Shown in pieces: positions 7,382 to 16,551 of a DNA stretch of 40,531 nucleotides. The notes under the pieces are model-generated. The model was not told the DNA's origin. It worked only from the letters and a program-made list of their open reading frames with translations, and made no database searches. The position numbers were made by a program, and so were the translations under genes. The stretch's first letter is position 1. The number at the start of each line of letters is the position of its first letter. Origin of the DNA: Corynebacterium sp. (GTDB lineage: Bacteria > Actinomycetota > Actinomycetes > Mycobacteriales > Mycobacteriaceae). The stretch lies in the NCBI GenBank assembly GCA_030530875.1, contig JAUMUD010000005.1:34487-75017 (forward strand), given 5' to 3'.

Positions 7382-8320
7382 TTAGTGGAGAACATCCTGA
7401 CCGAGCTCAGGGCTCCAAGCAGGAGCCATACCCAGGTTGTGAAGAACTTCCTGGGTAGAGCGAGGATTATTCAAAGTCATAAAGTGAATATCAGGAACAC
7501 CTTCAGCAATGAGGCGCTCAGCCATCTTGGTTGATTCCTCAATACCAACCTTACGAACATCCTCCGGGGTCTGGGCTTTCATAAGACGCTCTTCAAGGTC
7601 ACGTGGAAGCTTGGAGCCGGAGAGTTCGGTGGTGCGTCGTGCCGAGCGCAGAGAAGTGATTGGCATGAGGCCCGGAATGATTGGCTTGGCACCCTGGATT
7701 GGGTCGGCAGCAATCAGACGGTCACGAAGGCGAAGGTAGTCCTCCACATCGAAGAACATCTGAGTAATGGAGAACTGGGCCCCGGCGCGAAGCTTCTTCA
7801 AGGTGTAGTGAGTATCTTCCTCAAGGCTCTTGGCACGATAGTGCCCCTCAGGGAAAGAAGCGATACCAACTTCAAAGTGGGAGCACTCAGGAATAGAGCG
7901 AACCAGCTCGATGAGCTGGGAGGCATATTCCAAACCACCCTCAACTGGCTTCCAATCGCCAAGTGGATCTCCTGGTGGGTCACCACGCAAGGCCAGAAGA
8001 TTAGAAAGACCAAGCTCCGCGTATTCCTTGAGGATCGCAGTGAGCTCTTCAACGGTGTGTTCCACCAAAGTGAGGTGAACGAGGGTGGTCAGTGGGTGCT
8101 GGGCCAGACGACGGGCAACACGGGCGGTGCGCTCGCGGCTCGATCCGCCGGCACCATAGGTCACGGAGACAAAGGCAGCTCCCAAGTCATGGAATGTTTC
8201 TGCTGCGTCCCAGAGGCGTGCTTCGGCTGCGTCGTCACGCGGTGGCATGAACTCGACAGAGAATGGAACGCGACCGGGCGAGGGCAATTCAATGGCTTTG
8301 GTAATGGGAAGCTGGTACAT
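7382..8320 (-). CDS. metF: Methylenetetrahydrofolate reductase
   Basis: Flavoenzyme that reduces 5,10-methylene-THF to 5-methyl-THF for methionine synthesis. A TIM-barrel of about 312 residues. Family motifs include FSVEFMPPRDD at the N-terminus (catalytic Glu), FVSVTYGAGGSSRERT, LALRGDPPGDP, FEVGIASFPEGH, the FAD-region block QFSITQMFFD and KPIIPGLMPI. ATG 8320 is taken; GTG 8326 is in frame and nearer the AGG, so the start is uncertain by two codons. It is divergent from the prenyl synthase, an arrangement shared with mycobacterial Rv2172c-Rv2173. It ends 4 bp from the HNH gene stop in convergent orientation, with no visible terminator. Confidence 0.95.
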   Translation of the reverse strand: MYQLPITKAIELPSPGRVPFSVEFMPPRDDAAEARLWDAAETFHDLGAAFVSVTYGAGGSSRERTARVARRLAQHPLTTLVHLTLVEHTVEELTAILKEYAELGLSNLLALRGDPPGDPLGDWKPVEGGLEYASQLIELVRSIPECSHFEVGIASFPEGHYRAKSLEEDTHYTLKKLRAGAQFSITQMFFDVEDYLRLRDRLIAADPIQGAKPIIPGLMPITSLRSARRTTELSGSKLPRDLEERLMKAQTPEDVRKVGIEESTKMAERLIAEGVPDIHFMTLNNPRSTQEVLHNLGMAPAWSPELGQDVLH

Positions 8321-8380
8321 GCCCACCTATTCTAAGTAGGATTGAGTGTAAAAGCTAATCCCCCAATGGAAAGCCTAGTA

Positions 8381-9427
8381 ATGAACCACTCCCCTGCATC
8401 CAATGCAGTCTTTAGCCCTGCCCTGGTTGAGTCCACTCTTCGCACCTATCTTGATGGGCGACTGCGTGACTCGGCGCGTATTCACCCTCAGGTAGAAGCG
8501 CTGGCACGATTCCTCGTGGATTTCACTCTTGATGGTGGTAAGCGCATGCGTCCACTCTTTGCATGGACTGGTTATGAGACTGCTGGTGTGAGTGCGTCGG
8601 CTGAGGAGCGCGAAGCTGTGGTCAAGGCTGTCTCCGCGCTGGAGCTCATCCAGTCTTGTGCCCTTGTCCATGATGACATTATTGATGCCTCGGATTCCCG
8701 GCGCGGTAATCCTACTGTGCATCGCCGTGTTGAGGCTTTTTATGGGGATGCCCCGAAGGCTGCTCGTCTGGGCAATGATGTGGGAATTTTGCTTGGTGAC
8801 ATGGCCTTGGCCTGGGCGGATGACATGTTCTACGAGTCTGGTGTGAGCCCTGAGGCTTTGAAGCGTGCCTGGCAGCCATGGCGTGAGATGCGCACTGAGG
8901 TTATTGGCGGCCAGATTCTTGATATTGATAATGAGACTAAAAGCTGCGATATTGACGCTGCCATGCAGGTAATGCGCTATAAGACCGCCGCATACACGGT
9001 GGAGCGTCCGCTGCATATTGGTGCTGCTTTAGCTGGTGCCAGCGAGGATATTATTTCTGCTCTTCGTACCTATGGCGAGTCAGTGGGTAAGGCCTTCCAG
9101 CTTCGTGATGACTTGCTTGGTGTCTTCGGTGACCCAGCGATTACTGGTAAGCCTGCTGGCGATGACCTTCGTGAGGGCAAGCGGACCGTGCTGCTTGCCT
9201 TTGCTGCTGAGGAGCTTGGTTCTGATGCGGAGCTCGTCGAAAAGTATCTGGGTAAGGCTGAATATGTTGAGACCCTGCGTGACCTGATTAGCTCTACCAA
9301 GGCTGAGGCACGCTGTGAGGAGCTCATTGAGAACCTCCGCGATGAGGGTCTGGCAGCAATTAAGGGCCTCCCTACTGAGGAGACCCTTGAAGCTTTGGCT
9401 ATGAAGGCAACGGCTCGTAAGTTTTAG
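8381..9427 (+). CDS. idsA: Polyprenyl (geranylgeranyl-type) diphosphate synthase
   Basis: Trans-isoprenyl diphosphate synthase that extends allylic diphosphates with IPP, supplying precursors for menaquinone, carotenoids or decaprenyl carriers. It contains GGKRMRP (about 52-58), the first Asp-rich motif DDIID (98-102) and a second motif in the form RDDLLGVFGD; the last Asp of the canonical DDxxD is replaced by Gly, which is common in actinobacterial members. The chain length of the product cannot be fixed by eye. The longest frame starts with TTG 8342; ATG 8381 is chosen because GGAAAG lies 6-7 bases before it, giving 348 residues. The gene is divergent from metF and its stop overlaps the convergent Rv2175c-like gene by 4 bp. 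Confidence 0.9.
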   Translation: MNHSPASNAVFSPALVESTLRTYLDGRLRDSARIHPQVEALARFLVDFTLDGGKRMRPLFAWTGYETAGVSASAEEREAVVKAVSALELIQSCALVHDDIIDASDSRRGNPTVHRRVEAFYGDAPKAARLGNDVGILLGDMALAWADDMFYESGVSPEALKRAWQPWREMRTEVIGGQILDIDNETKSCDIDAAMQVMRYKTAAYTVERPLHIGAALAGASEDIISALRTYGESVGKAFQLRDDLLGVFGDPAITGKPAGDDLREGKRTVLLAFAAEELGSDAELVEKYLGKAEYVETLRDLISSTKAEARCEELIENLRDEGLAAIKGLPTEETLEALAMKATARKF

Positions 9428-9786
9428 AAAGCCATTGCCTGTGCGCGGCGCATGACCTCGCGGGCGAGGTGGCCGTGCAGTGCATCAATTGGACGGCCTG
9501 GGAGGGAATCATCCTCGGTGAAGAGGAAGGAGATGATTTCCTCGTCGGTATAGGAGCCGTCGGAAAGCAAGGCGGTCAGGCCTGGCACGAAGCGGTTGAG
9601 TTCGCCGTCTTCGTTGAAGTAGCGCTGTGGCAGATAGGCGATGGAGCCATCATAGACAGCAATAATCTCGTGGTCCTTGAGCATGTGGATGAGGCGGGTA
9701 ACCACCACACCCATGCGCTCGGCGGCATCGGGAACGGTAAAGACTGGTTCGCCCTCAGGCAGGGCGGAAATTGGTGTTTTGCTCAC
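9424..9786 (-). CDS. Rv2175c-family DNA-binding protein
   Basis: Small 120-residue protein with a winged or excisionase-like helix-turn-helix near the N-terminus (FTVPDAAERMGVVVTRLIHMLKD), followed by an acidic middle and a helical C-terminus. The mycobacterial homologue Rv2175c is a DNA-binding substrate of the PknL kinase, whose gene is the divergent neighbour here; the pairing supports the same relationship. The GTG start lies 6 bases after a TAAACT -10 element, so the mRNA is probably leaderless. The 3' end overlaps the prenyl synthase stop by 4 bp. DNA target sites are unknown. Confidence 0.85.
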   Translation of the reverse strand: MSKTPISALPEGEPVFTVPDAAERMGVVVTRLIHMLKDHEIIAVYDGSIAYLPQRYFNEDGELNRFVPGLTALLSDGSYTDEEIISFLFTEDDSLPGRPIDALHGHLAREVMRRAQAMAF

Positions 9787-9792
9787 AATTGA

Positions 9793-9809
9793 AGTTTAGC
9801 AGTTAGACT
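9793..9809. promoter_or_regulatory. Divergent leaderless promoters of the Rv2175c-like gene and pknL
   Basis: TAAACT (minus strand, 9793-9798) is 6 bp before GTG 9786, and TAGACT (plus strand, 9804-9809) is 7 bp before ATG 9817. Both fit the corynebacterial TANANT -10 element at leaderless spacing. The two -10 boxes are 5 bp apart, so only one polymerase could occupy the site at a time. Confidence 0.65.
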
Positions 9810-9816
9810 AGTGGGC

Positions 9817-10812
9817 ATGGAAGGAACCTTTCTTGACGGCCGCTATCGGCTCGACCGCCTGATTGCCAAGGGCGGAATGAGTACCGTATACAAGGCCTAT
9901 GACGTGAAACTACGTCGTTGGGTGGCCGCCAAGGTCCTTGATGATGCTTATAGTGAGCGCTTTTTGCGTGAGGCCCATGCGATGGCGGCGCTCTCGCATC
10001 CTAATCTCATCGCCATCTACGATATTGGCGATAACTACCTGATTCTTGAGCTCTCGGATGGCGGTACGCTCCGTGAGCTTCTTCGTGAGCGCGGCCCAAT
10101 GCCCCCGCAGGCTGCTCTGCAGGTAATCAAGTCTGTGTTGCGTGGCCTGAGTGTGATTCATAATGCGGGCATGGTGCACCGTGACATCAAACCAGAGAAT
10201 ATTCTGATTAATCAGAATCATGAGATTAAGCTCGCGGACTTTGGTCTGATTCAGCGCGGTGGCGACCGCACGAGTGCGAATGTGCTGGGCACTGTGGACT
10301 ATATGTCGCCAGAGCAGGTGCAGGGGCGACGCCTTGGCCCCGCTAGTGATATTTACTCGGTGGGCATTGTGCTCTTTGAGCTGCTTACAGGCCGTGTGCC
10401 TTTTGAGGCCTCGGAGACTATTGCGCGTGCTCAGATGCGTCTGACCCATGAGGTTCCGCCACCAAGCAGCTATATTGAGGGCATTCCGCCCATTGTTGAT
10501 GAGCTGGTGGCGCGGGCAACCCAGCATTATTATGGCGATGCTGGCGAGTTCTTGGCTGATATTGAGGACCTCGAACTCCCCCGTTTTGAGATTCCTGCCC
10601 CAACTGAAGCTGCCGCTTATCGGGCTACTACAACTATGATGCCTGCTGTGCCGGAAGTTGACCGGGTGCTGAGTAATAGGCAGTTCTGGAAGCTCTGGGT
10701 CTTCCTAATTTTTGTCATTATCGCTCTCATGATTCTCGCCACCGGCGCGTGGTGGTTCGGCTCGGGCCGCTACGGTGAGTCCCCTGAGCTCTTCATCCAC
10801 CTATTCGGCTAA
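9817..10812 (+). CDS. pknL: Serine/threonine protein kinase PknL
   Basis: Membrane Hanks-type kinase. From ATG 9817 the 331-residue product shows the Gly loop AKGGMSTVY (17-25), catalytic Lys39 in VAAK, HRDIKPEN (121-128), DFG (141-143) and GTVDYMSPEQ in the activation segment. A juxtamembrane linker is followed by one membrane helix (about 288-312), and only about 15-20 residues remain outside the cell. No PASTA repeat is present. ATG 9817 is preferred to GTG 9811 because the TAGACT -10 box places the transcript start at or next to that ATG. The neighbouring Rv2175c-like gene encodes the likely substrate. A strong terminator follows. Confidence 0.93.
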   Translation: MEGTFLDGRYRLDRLIAKGGMSTVYKAYDVKLRRWVAAKVLDDAYSERFLREAHAMAALSHPNLIAIYDIGDNYLILELSDGGTLRELLRERGPMPPQAALQVIKSVLRGLSVIHNAGMVHRDIKPENILINQNHEIKLADFGLIQRGGDRTSANVLGTVDYMSPEQVQGRRLGPASDIYSVGIVLFELLTGRVPFEASETIARAQMRLTHEVPPPSSYIEGIPPIVDELVARATQHYYGDAGEFLADIEDLELPRFEIPAPTEAAAYRATTTMMPAVPEVDRVLSNRQFWKLWVFLIFVIIALMILATGAWWFGSGRYGESPELFIHLFG

Positions 10813-10821
10813 GCACGAGCG

Positions 10822-10860
10822 AAACCACTCAGGAGCGCGATCAACCCCTGAGTGGTTTTT
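10822..10860 (+). terminator. Rho-independent terminator of pknL
   Basis: An AACCACTCAGG / CCTGAGTGGTT stem with a 13-base loop is followed by a T run, 10 bp after the pknL stop. Confidence 0.92.
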
Positions 10861-10909
10861 GCAATTTCTGGACCCAAGGAAGCCCGCATGGGCTTCCGCG
10901 GGAGCCCAA

Positions 10910-11734
10910 CTAGGAGGAAAGTGAACTACCCAAGAAACTAGAGCCCGACTTGCGGTCCTCGCTTGTGGTGCGCGGGGTTCCACCAAGTGCCGTGATGGCA
11001 CTAGCTGCGGTAGCCTTCACATCATCATTATTGGTTCCCAGGGCACTCGAGCACTTGTCGACAATCTGGTAGGCCAGCTGCCACCCCATTAGTAGCATCT
11101 CAGCGGTCGCGTTCGCTTCAACACTAGTCAAGGAGTTAAGGATCTCGAATCGCTGCTGATTAGTGAGCGTGGAGCCAGTAATTGACATTGCGTTTTGACC
11201 GAAGATTGCGACAGTGGCTGCCGCCGTTGCCTTGGAGATACCCAGCTTGCTTGGCATGTTCTGGAAAATTTCCACCAGCTGGGCTGGGACAGCAGTTCCA
11301 TCATTGGTCATTTGATTCTTCATGGCGTCGAGGAGTTCCTCGTATGTCTTATCATCCGAATACAGTGGCAACATGTCTTTCATGACAGTATTCCGAACTT
11401 GGGCGTTCGTGTAGTCCTCAGACGTAACGCTGACATCACTGAATCCGTTCCGAATGGTCGCGATTAGATACGAGCGGCGACTGCTGTCAACACTTACTCC
11501 GAAGCTACTTCCGTTACGGATAAGCCAATCGGTGAAGACAGTAGCAAATTTAGTGAGCGTATCGTCATACTCTTTGCGCTCAGCATCCGAATAGGTGACC
11601 GTGCACGTATTTACACCATTACTGGTGGTCTTCTTCGCAGTAAGCGCGTGCGCCGGAGCTTGGACAATCAGACTTGCTGCGAGGGCAATTGCGGCCGCGA
11701 CTCCCATTACGCGGCGGGTATGCGTTCTAACCAT
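10910..11734 (-). CDS. Secreted Cys-pair protein with Ser-rich C-tail (family copy 1)
   Basis: I do not recognise a named family. The 274-residue product has a Sec signal peptide (basic MVRTHTRR, hydrophobic core, cleavage near AHA-LT at about residue 30). The mature part is helical with exactly two Cys: one early (NTCTVTYSDAE) and one late (VDKCSSAL), suggesting one disulfide. It ends in SGSSFLGSSLSS, a Ser-rich tail nearly identical to that of the protein at 22150-22995 (SGSSLSS). ATG 11734 follows AGAAAGG. With the genes at 12654 and 13737 it forms an accessory block inserted between pknL and aroG. An extracytoplasmic role at the corynebacterial envelope is inferred. Confidence 0.75.
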   Translation of the reverse strand: MVRTHTRRVMGVAAAIALAASLIVQAPAHALTAKKTTSNGVNTCTVTYSDAERKEYDDTLTKFATVFTDWLIRNGSSFGVSVDSSRRSYLIATIRNGFSDVSVTSEDYTNAQVRNTVMKDMLPLYSDDKTYEELLDAMKNQMTNDGTAVPAQLVEIFQNMPSKLGISKATAAATVAIFGQNAMSITGSTLTNQQRFEILNSLTSVEANATAEMLLMGWQLAYQIVDKCSSALGTNNDDVKATAASAITALGGTPRTTSEDRKSGSSFLGSSLSS

Positions 11735-11942
11735 GATTTTGGCCTTTCTGTATTCAGCAACAACGAACCATGTGGTTTGTCTTCATCATAAAGGCCGATC
11801 AGGAAAGGAATTTTTAGAAGATATGAAGCAGCAAAGCCCAAGGTCAAACATCTTTAAGTCGCCGGGTCGCGCCCAGCGGAATAATGTCCAGCAGCATCGC
11901 GTTATATTTGTTGAACTAACAGCAAAAATGGAAGGAACATCA

Positions 11943-12590
11943 GTGAAAGTTCTGATTATTGGCGCTAGCGGCCGCGTAGGCCAGGAGACTATTAAAGCGG
12001 CTGCAGAGGCCGGCCATGAGGTCCTCGCCTTTGTCCGAAGCCCCGAGAAAGTCGAAGGTCTTCCAGCAGTAGCTGTGCAGGGCGATATTAGTGCACCAGT
12101 CGAGAAGCTTGTTGAGGTGTTCCAGGAGACCAAACCAGAAGCGATCATCTTTACCGCCGGTTCCCGTGGCAAGGCTCTGCTTGAGGTAGATCTCTATGGC
12201 GCAATCAAGGCGATTGACGCCGCCGAGAAGGCCGGTATTAAGCGCTTCATTATGCTCAGCTCCGTGAAGTCCCTCTCCCCTGACGAGTGGGATATTCCAG
12301 CCTTGGCACCACTTCGTAATTACATTATTGCGAAGCACGTGGCTGACCGCTGGCTGGAGCGCTCCACCTTGGATTGGACTATTGCACAGCCAGGTCCACT
12401 GCATGAGGATGCCGACACGGATCTCCCACGAGGCCTCGCTATTGGTGAAGGCAAGGGTGGCGCCATTCGCATTAGCGCTGTCGGTAAGGGACTTGTAGCT
12501 TTGCTGGATGCTCCAGGTAGTGTTCACCAGGCAGTAGAGTTTACTGCCGGCGAGCAGAGCGTTGAGGACGCGCTGGCACCACTGCGCTAG
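11943..12590 (+). CDS. NAD(P)-binding atypical SDR (NmrA/YtfG-like)
   Basis: Rossmann-fold protein of about 215 residues. It begins VKVLIIGASGRVGQE, with GxxGxxG for dinucleotide binding, then VRSPEKV and a GDI block, an AGSRGK loop, and a KRFIMLSS segment; a later YIIAKHVADRWL holds the SDR-like Tyr/Lys region. The substrate is unknown; relatives include quinone-oxidoreductase-like and NmrA-like redox sensors. GTG 11943 is chosen because GGAAGGA ends 6 bases before it; ATG 11928 in the same frame has no SD. The gene points against its secreted-protein neighbours and shares a bidirectional terminator with the next one. Confidence 0.85.
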   Translation: MKVLIIGASGRVGQETIKAAAEAGHEVLAFVRSPEKVEGLPAVAVQGDISAPVEKLVEVFQETKPEAIIFTAGSRGKALLEVDLYGAIKAIDAAEKAGIKRFIMLSSVKSLSPDEWDIPALAPLRNYIIAKHVADRWLERSTLDWTIAQPGPLHEDADTDLPRGLAIGEGKGGAIRISAVGKGLVALLDAPGSVHQAVEFTAGEQSVEDALAPLR

Positions 12591-12599
12591 TTAAAACAG

Positions 12600-12638
12600 A
12601 AGAGGCAATGAGCACATGCTCATTGCCTCTCTTATTTT
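12600..12638. terminator. Bidirectional terminator
   Basis: A 14-bp perfect stem, AGAGGCAATGAGCA (12601-12614) with its complement at 12617-12630. It is followed by CTTATTTT on the plus strand and by TCTGTTTTAA on the minus strand. It sits between the convergent stops of the SDR gene (12590) and the secreted protein gene (12654). Confidence 0.9.
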
Positions 12639-12653
12639 GCTTACTGGCTGTCT

Positions 12654-13523
12654 TTACTTCGAGCTACTACCGCTAGAAGTAATGATGCTGGAACCGAAAG
12701 AGCTCAAGCTCGACATTGCGGAGAGTGGGGAGAGTTTCCTCACTGCTTCATCCAATTCTGGATCCACATACGAAATTGAGGTGGTATTTGCCTTGGCATC
12801 ATAGGAAACACGGAAGCCGAGGTCGTACCAAGCGGAATTCCTGCTACTCTCTAAGACTTGACTAATTTGTTCACCTGTAAAGCCGAATTTACGCAGGCAC
12901 TGCGCCTTTCCAGGAAGCCAAGAGTTCAAATACAGCACACCAAATACACCATAACTATTGGTAGCATCCTTGAGGACTTCATCGGTCAATGTATCAAGGC
13001 GCTTATCGATCACGTCATTGGTGGTAGCCTGCGTCGAGGTGAGCACGTCGGTGCTCACCAGTGGTTTGGCAAAAATAGTTGCAACAAGGCCATGATCAAG
13101 CTTGAGCTTATCAGCGCGAGCCTCGAGCTGCTTTCTCGCATATGACGAATGGTTATAGAGTTCGTCAATGTCACGCGACTTGACCGTGACTCCCAAATCG
13201 GCTAGTTCGTCTTCTTTGTTGATATACTTGGTGGTTGGCTCACCTGGCGTGAATAGCAGGTAATGGCCACTCTTGAACATATAACTCGCGTATGGTTTTG
13301 GACTAGTAACCGTGTCCCATTTCTCCAAGATTTCAGCGGTTTTTTCTCGTGCATTCGAGATGGCACGAGTTTGATCACCAGAGACTGTAAAACTACAAAT
13401 GTTACCATTGACAGTCACATCAGGGTTATCCTCCGCATGGGAAACACCAGGAAAGACAATATTCAAGGTACCTGCAAGAATTACAGCTGTGCCAAGACTG
13501 GAAGCAAACTTCTTAAACTTCAT
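12654..13523 (-). CDS. Secreted Cys-pair protein with Ser-rich C-tail (family copy 2)
   Basis: About 289 residues with a signal peptide cleaved near SHA-ED. The layout matches copy 1: an early Cys in a short strand (NICSFTV), a helical middle, a second Cys (KAQCLRKFGF) and a Ser-rich C-terminus (SSFGSSIITSSGSSSK). Toward the end, GFRVSYDAKA aligns with GFEVGYDPNA of the protein at 22150-22995, direct support for common descent. ATG 13523 is chosen over GTG 13535 because GAGGAG lies immediately upstream of it. A dyad TGTGC-N6-GCACA at 13635-13650 is in the promoter region. No enzymatic motif is visible. Confidence 0.75.
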   Translation of the reverse strand: MKFKKFASSLGTAVILAGTLNIVFPGVSHAEDNPDVTVNGNICSFTVSGDQTRAISNAREKTAEILEKWDTVTSPKPYASYMFKSGHYLLFTPGEPTTKYINKEDELADLGVTVKSRDIDELYNHSSYARKQLEARADKLKLDHGLVATIFAKPLVSTDVLTSTQATTNDVIDKRLDTLTDEVLKDATNSYGVFGVLYLNSWLPGKAQCLRKFGFTGEQISQVLESSRNSAWYDLGFRVSYDAKANTTSISYVDPELDEAVRKLSPLSAMSSLSSFGSSIITSSGSSSK

Positions 13524-13634
13524 AGAACTCCTCACGTTAGATTAGAGCGTAGTTCTGCCGTAATAGGCAACATCAACAACGACTTTTTCATGTTACCGCA
13601 ACTGTGATACGCAATCCCGGTTCACGTTCTCTGA

Positions 13635-13650
13635 TGTGCACTGATGCACA
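13635..13650. promoter_or_regulatory. Dyad TGTGC-N6-GCACA upstream of secreted gene copy 2
   Basis: A perfect 5-bp inverted repeat with a 6-bp spacer, 112 bp before ATG 13523. The geometry is that of a CRP/GlxR site, but the half-site is TGTGC rather than TGTGA, so GlxR binding is doubtful. Confidence 0.35.
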
Positions 13651-13673
13651 AAGTACGACTGCTTCTGCCAAGG

Positions 13674-13700
13674 CAAAAGCCCCGCACGAGGCGGGGCTTT
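13674..13700 (-). terminator. Terminator after the broken secreted gene
   Basis: A perfect 10-bp stem, AAAGCCCCGC / GCGGGGCTTT (13676-13700), with a 5-base loop, followed by a short TTTT on the minus strand. It lies 37 bp after the stop at 13737. Confidence 0.75.
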
Positions 13701-13736
13701 ATAAAAGCACGAAATTCGAGCTCAAACAAGAATTAA

Positions 13737-14504
13737 TCACGGGCAACGGCTGATTGAGAACACCAGTGGGCGACAACGGTCCGCTTCTTCCCTATTAATC
13801 GGATCGATAGCCAGCCCGGAGGCTTCCACGTATTCCGGAATCATAGCGTAGCCCCGCTCCACGAAATAGCGGTTATTGGGCTTCTCAGGACACACGGTAT
13901 TAAGGTCATCCCACAGCCGAGACGTCGACTGCTTGTAGGCATATGCCTTATCAATTAAGGCACTGTCGATTAGATCCAGGGCTTCCTTGTAGCTCGGGAT
14001 TGGACCATCAGCAAGACGCAGGTACTCAACAGGAAGGAAAATGACAACAAAGCTCTCGGCGAACTTTTCCTTCTGCTCATCAATTCTCTTGAGAAATTCG
14101 TCAGTTTCCGCAGCTTGCTGTGGGTACATGTCCTTTTGTGGAACTGAGCTGCGCTCAAATTTATCCTATGTCAAGCCTTCTCAAAACAGTTCTGGATAAT
14201 CAATGGTCGCATCTGTGGTACCAAATCGGAGATTCTGCGCGGCCAAGACTCTCTTGTCCCGTTCAGAACCGACAATGGCAATGGCTGCATCGCTGCCACC
14301 ATGGTCCTTCGCGTACTTCTGGGCAATGTCAGCGGCGTATTTTACGTAGTCGGTATACACGGCGATGTAATTTTCAAGCTCAGCCGCCGTATGGGCCGCT
14401 TCACAGTTGAACGTCATGCTCCCCTGTTCCACGGCAGCATGAGCTAAAGGTGCGGTAAGCATGCTGGCCGCAAGGCCGCAGGCTGTAAGAATCCGCTTAA
14501 TCAT
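13737..14504 (-). pseudogene. Secreted Cys-pair family gene broken by two in-frame stops (copy 3)
   Basis: Reading from ATG 14504 gives a signal peptide ending AHA-AV, an early Cys (TFNCEAAH) and a helical stretch to DYPELF. A TGA (14181-14183) and then a TAG (14166-14168) follow in the same frame, five codons apart. The frame then stays open to 13737, with DKFERSS, a late Cys (NTVCPEK) and a C-terminal part whose placement of aromatic and Asp/Pro residues recalls copy 2. With both stops read through, the length (about 255 residues) fits the family. No Ser-rich tail is found; it ends SISRCP. Alternatives are two separate short genes, or recoding. The second half has ATG 14129 with AAAGGA before it, so residual translation is possible. 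Confidence 0.65.
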
Positions 14505-14572
14505 AGGGGTTCACCAACCTCGGTCGAAAACGGTGTAATTACCCTAAGAATAGCAGCACTGTGCGCAAAGGA

Positions 14573-14596
14573 AAAGCCCCGCGTGAACGGGGCTTT
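14573..14596 (-). terminator. Terminator of aroG
   Basis: A perfect 9-bp stem, AAAGCCCCG / CGGGGCTTT, with a 6-base loop ends the minus-strand aroG transcript 15 bp after its stop; a short TTTT follows. Confidence 0.78.
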
Positions 14597-14610
14597 GGGG
14601 TGCGTGGCGC

Positions 14611-16032
<1,422 letters not shown>

Positions 16033-16551
16033 CTAATTTGGGAGATTAACGAGTTTCGATCGGCGATCAAGTGGAGCTATTTCCATTAACCGCTTGAATC
16101 GGAGGAAGTTGTGCCGGGCATCTTCCAGGGCATTGTGTTTACCCTGACCGATGAGTGGTAGCTCAGGGCGGCCCACAAATTCCCAATACTGTCGCAAATC
16201 ACGCGTATAGTGCGGCATTCGCTCAGGAAGTGCGGACATATCGCCCCAAAGCTGCGCCAAAAGCACATGGTCATAGGCGCCAACCCATGCCCAGAGTTCT
16301 GGCCTCCTGTGGTCCTCGAGCAAAAACTCCTCGAGTTCCTTTCGGATGGTGGCTGAGCTCTTCCATAAGCCTGAATCCTTGGCTGGAAGCTGGCTAATTA
16401 CATTAGCCTGCACCCAAGAACAGGCCCGACTCAAATCACAATCGGTAGAAACAGCATAGTACTCACGACCATCTTCGGCAACAACCCCGATGGAAATCAA
16501 CGAGATAGTTGAACCGTCTTCGATGAACTCGGTGTCGTAAAAATAGCGCAT
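16033..16551 (-). CDS. Polyadenylate-specific 3'-exoribonuclease AS
   Basis: DEDDh-type exoribonuclease that trims adenosine-rich RNA 3' ends, as described for mycobacterial Rv2179c. All catalytic residues are visible in 172 residues: DTEF at the N-terminus (Asp and Glu), an Asp in VGAYDHVL, and HNALEDARH holding His and the last Asp. Its ATG abuts the plsC stop directly (TAA-ATG), indicating coupled translation in a glk-plsC-rnaseAS series. The aroG gene follows, as in mycobacteria, where Rv2178c and Rv2179c are neighbours. Confidence 0.92.
   Translation of the reverse strand: MRYFYDTEFIEDGSTISLISIGVVAEDGREYYAVSTDCDLSRACSWVQANVISQLPAKDSGLWKSSATIRKELEEFLLEDHRRPELWAWVGAYDHVLLAQLWGDMSALPERMPHYTRDLRQYWEFVGRPELPLIGQGKHNALEDARHNFLRFKRLMEIAPLDRRSKLVNLPN

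Noticed and set aside
10878-10897. GGAAGCCC-gcat-GGGCTTCC hairpin after secreted copy 1
   Set aside because: A perfect 8-bp stem, but no T run on the minus strand; it could be a weak terminator, not firm enough to list.
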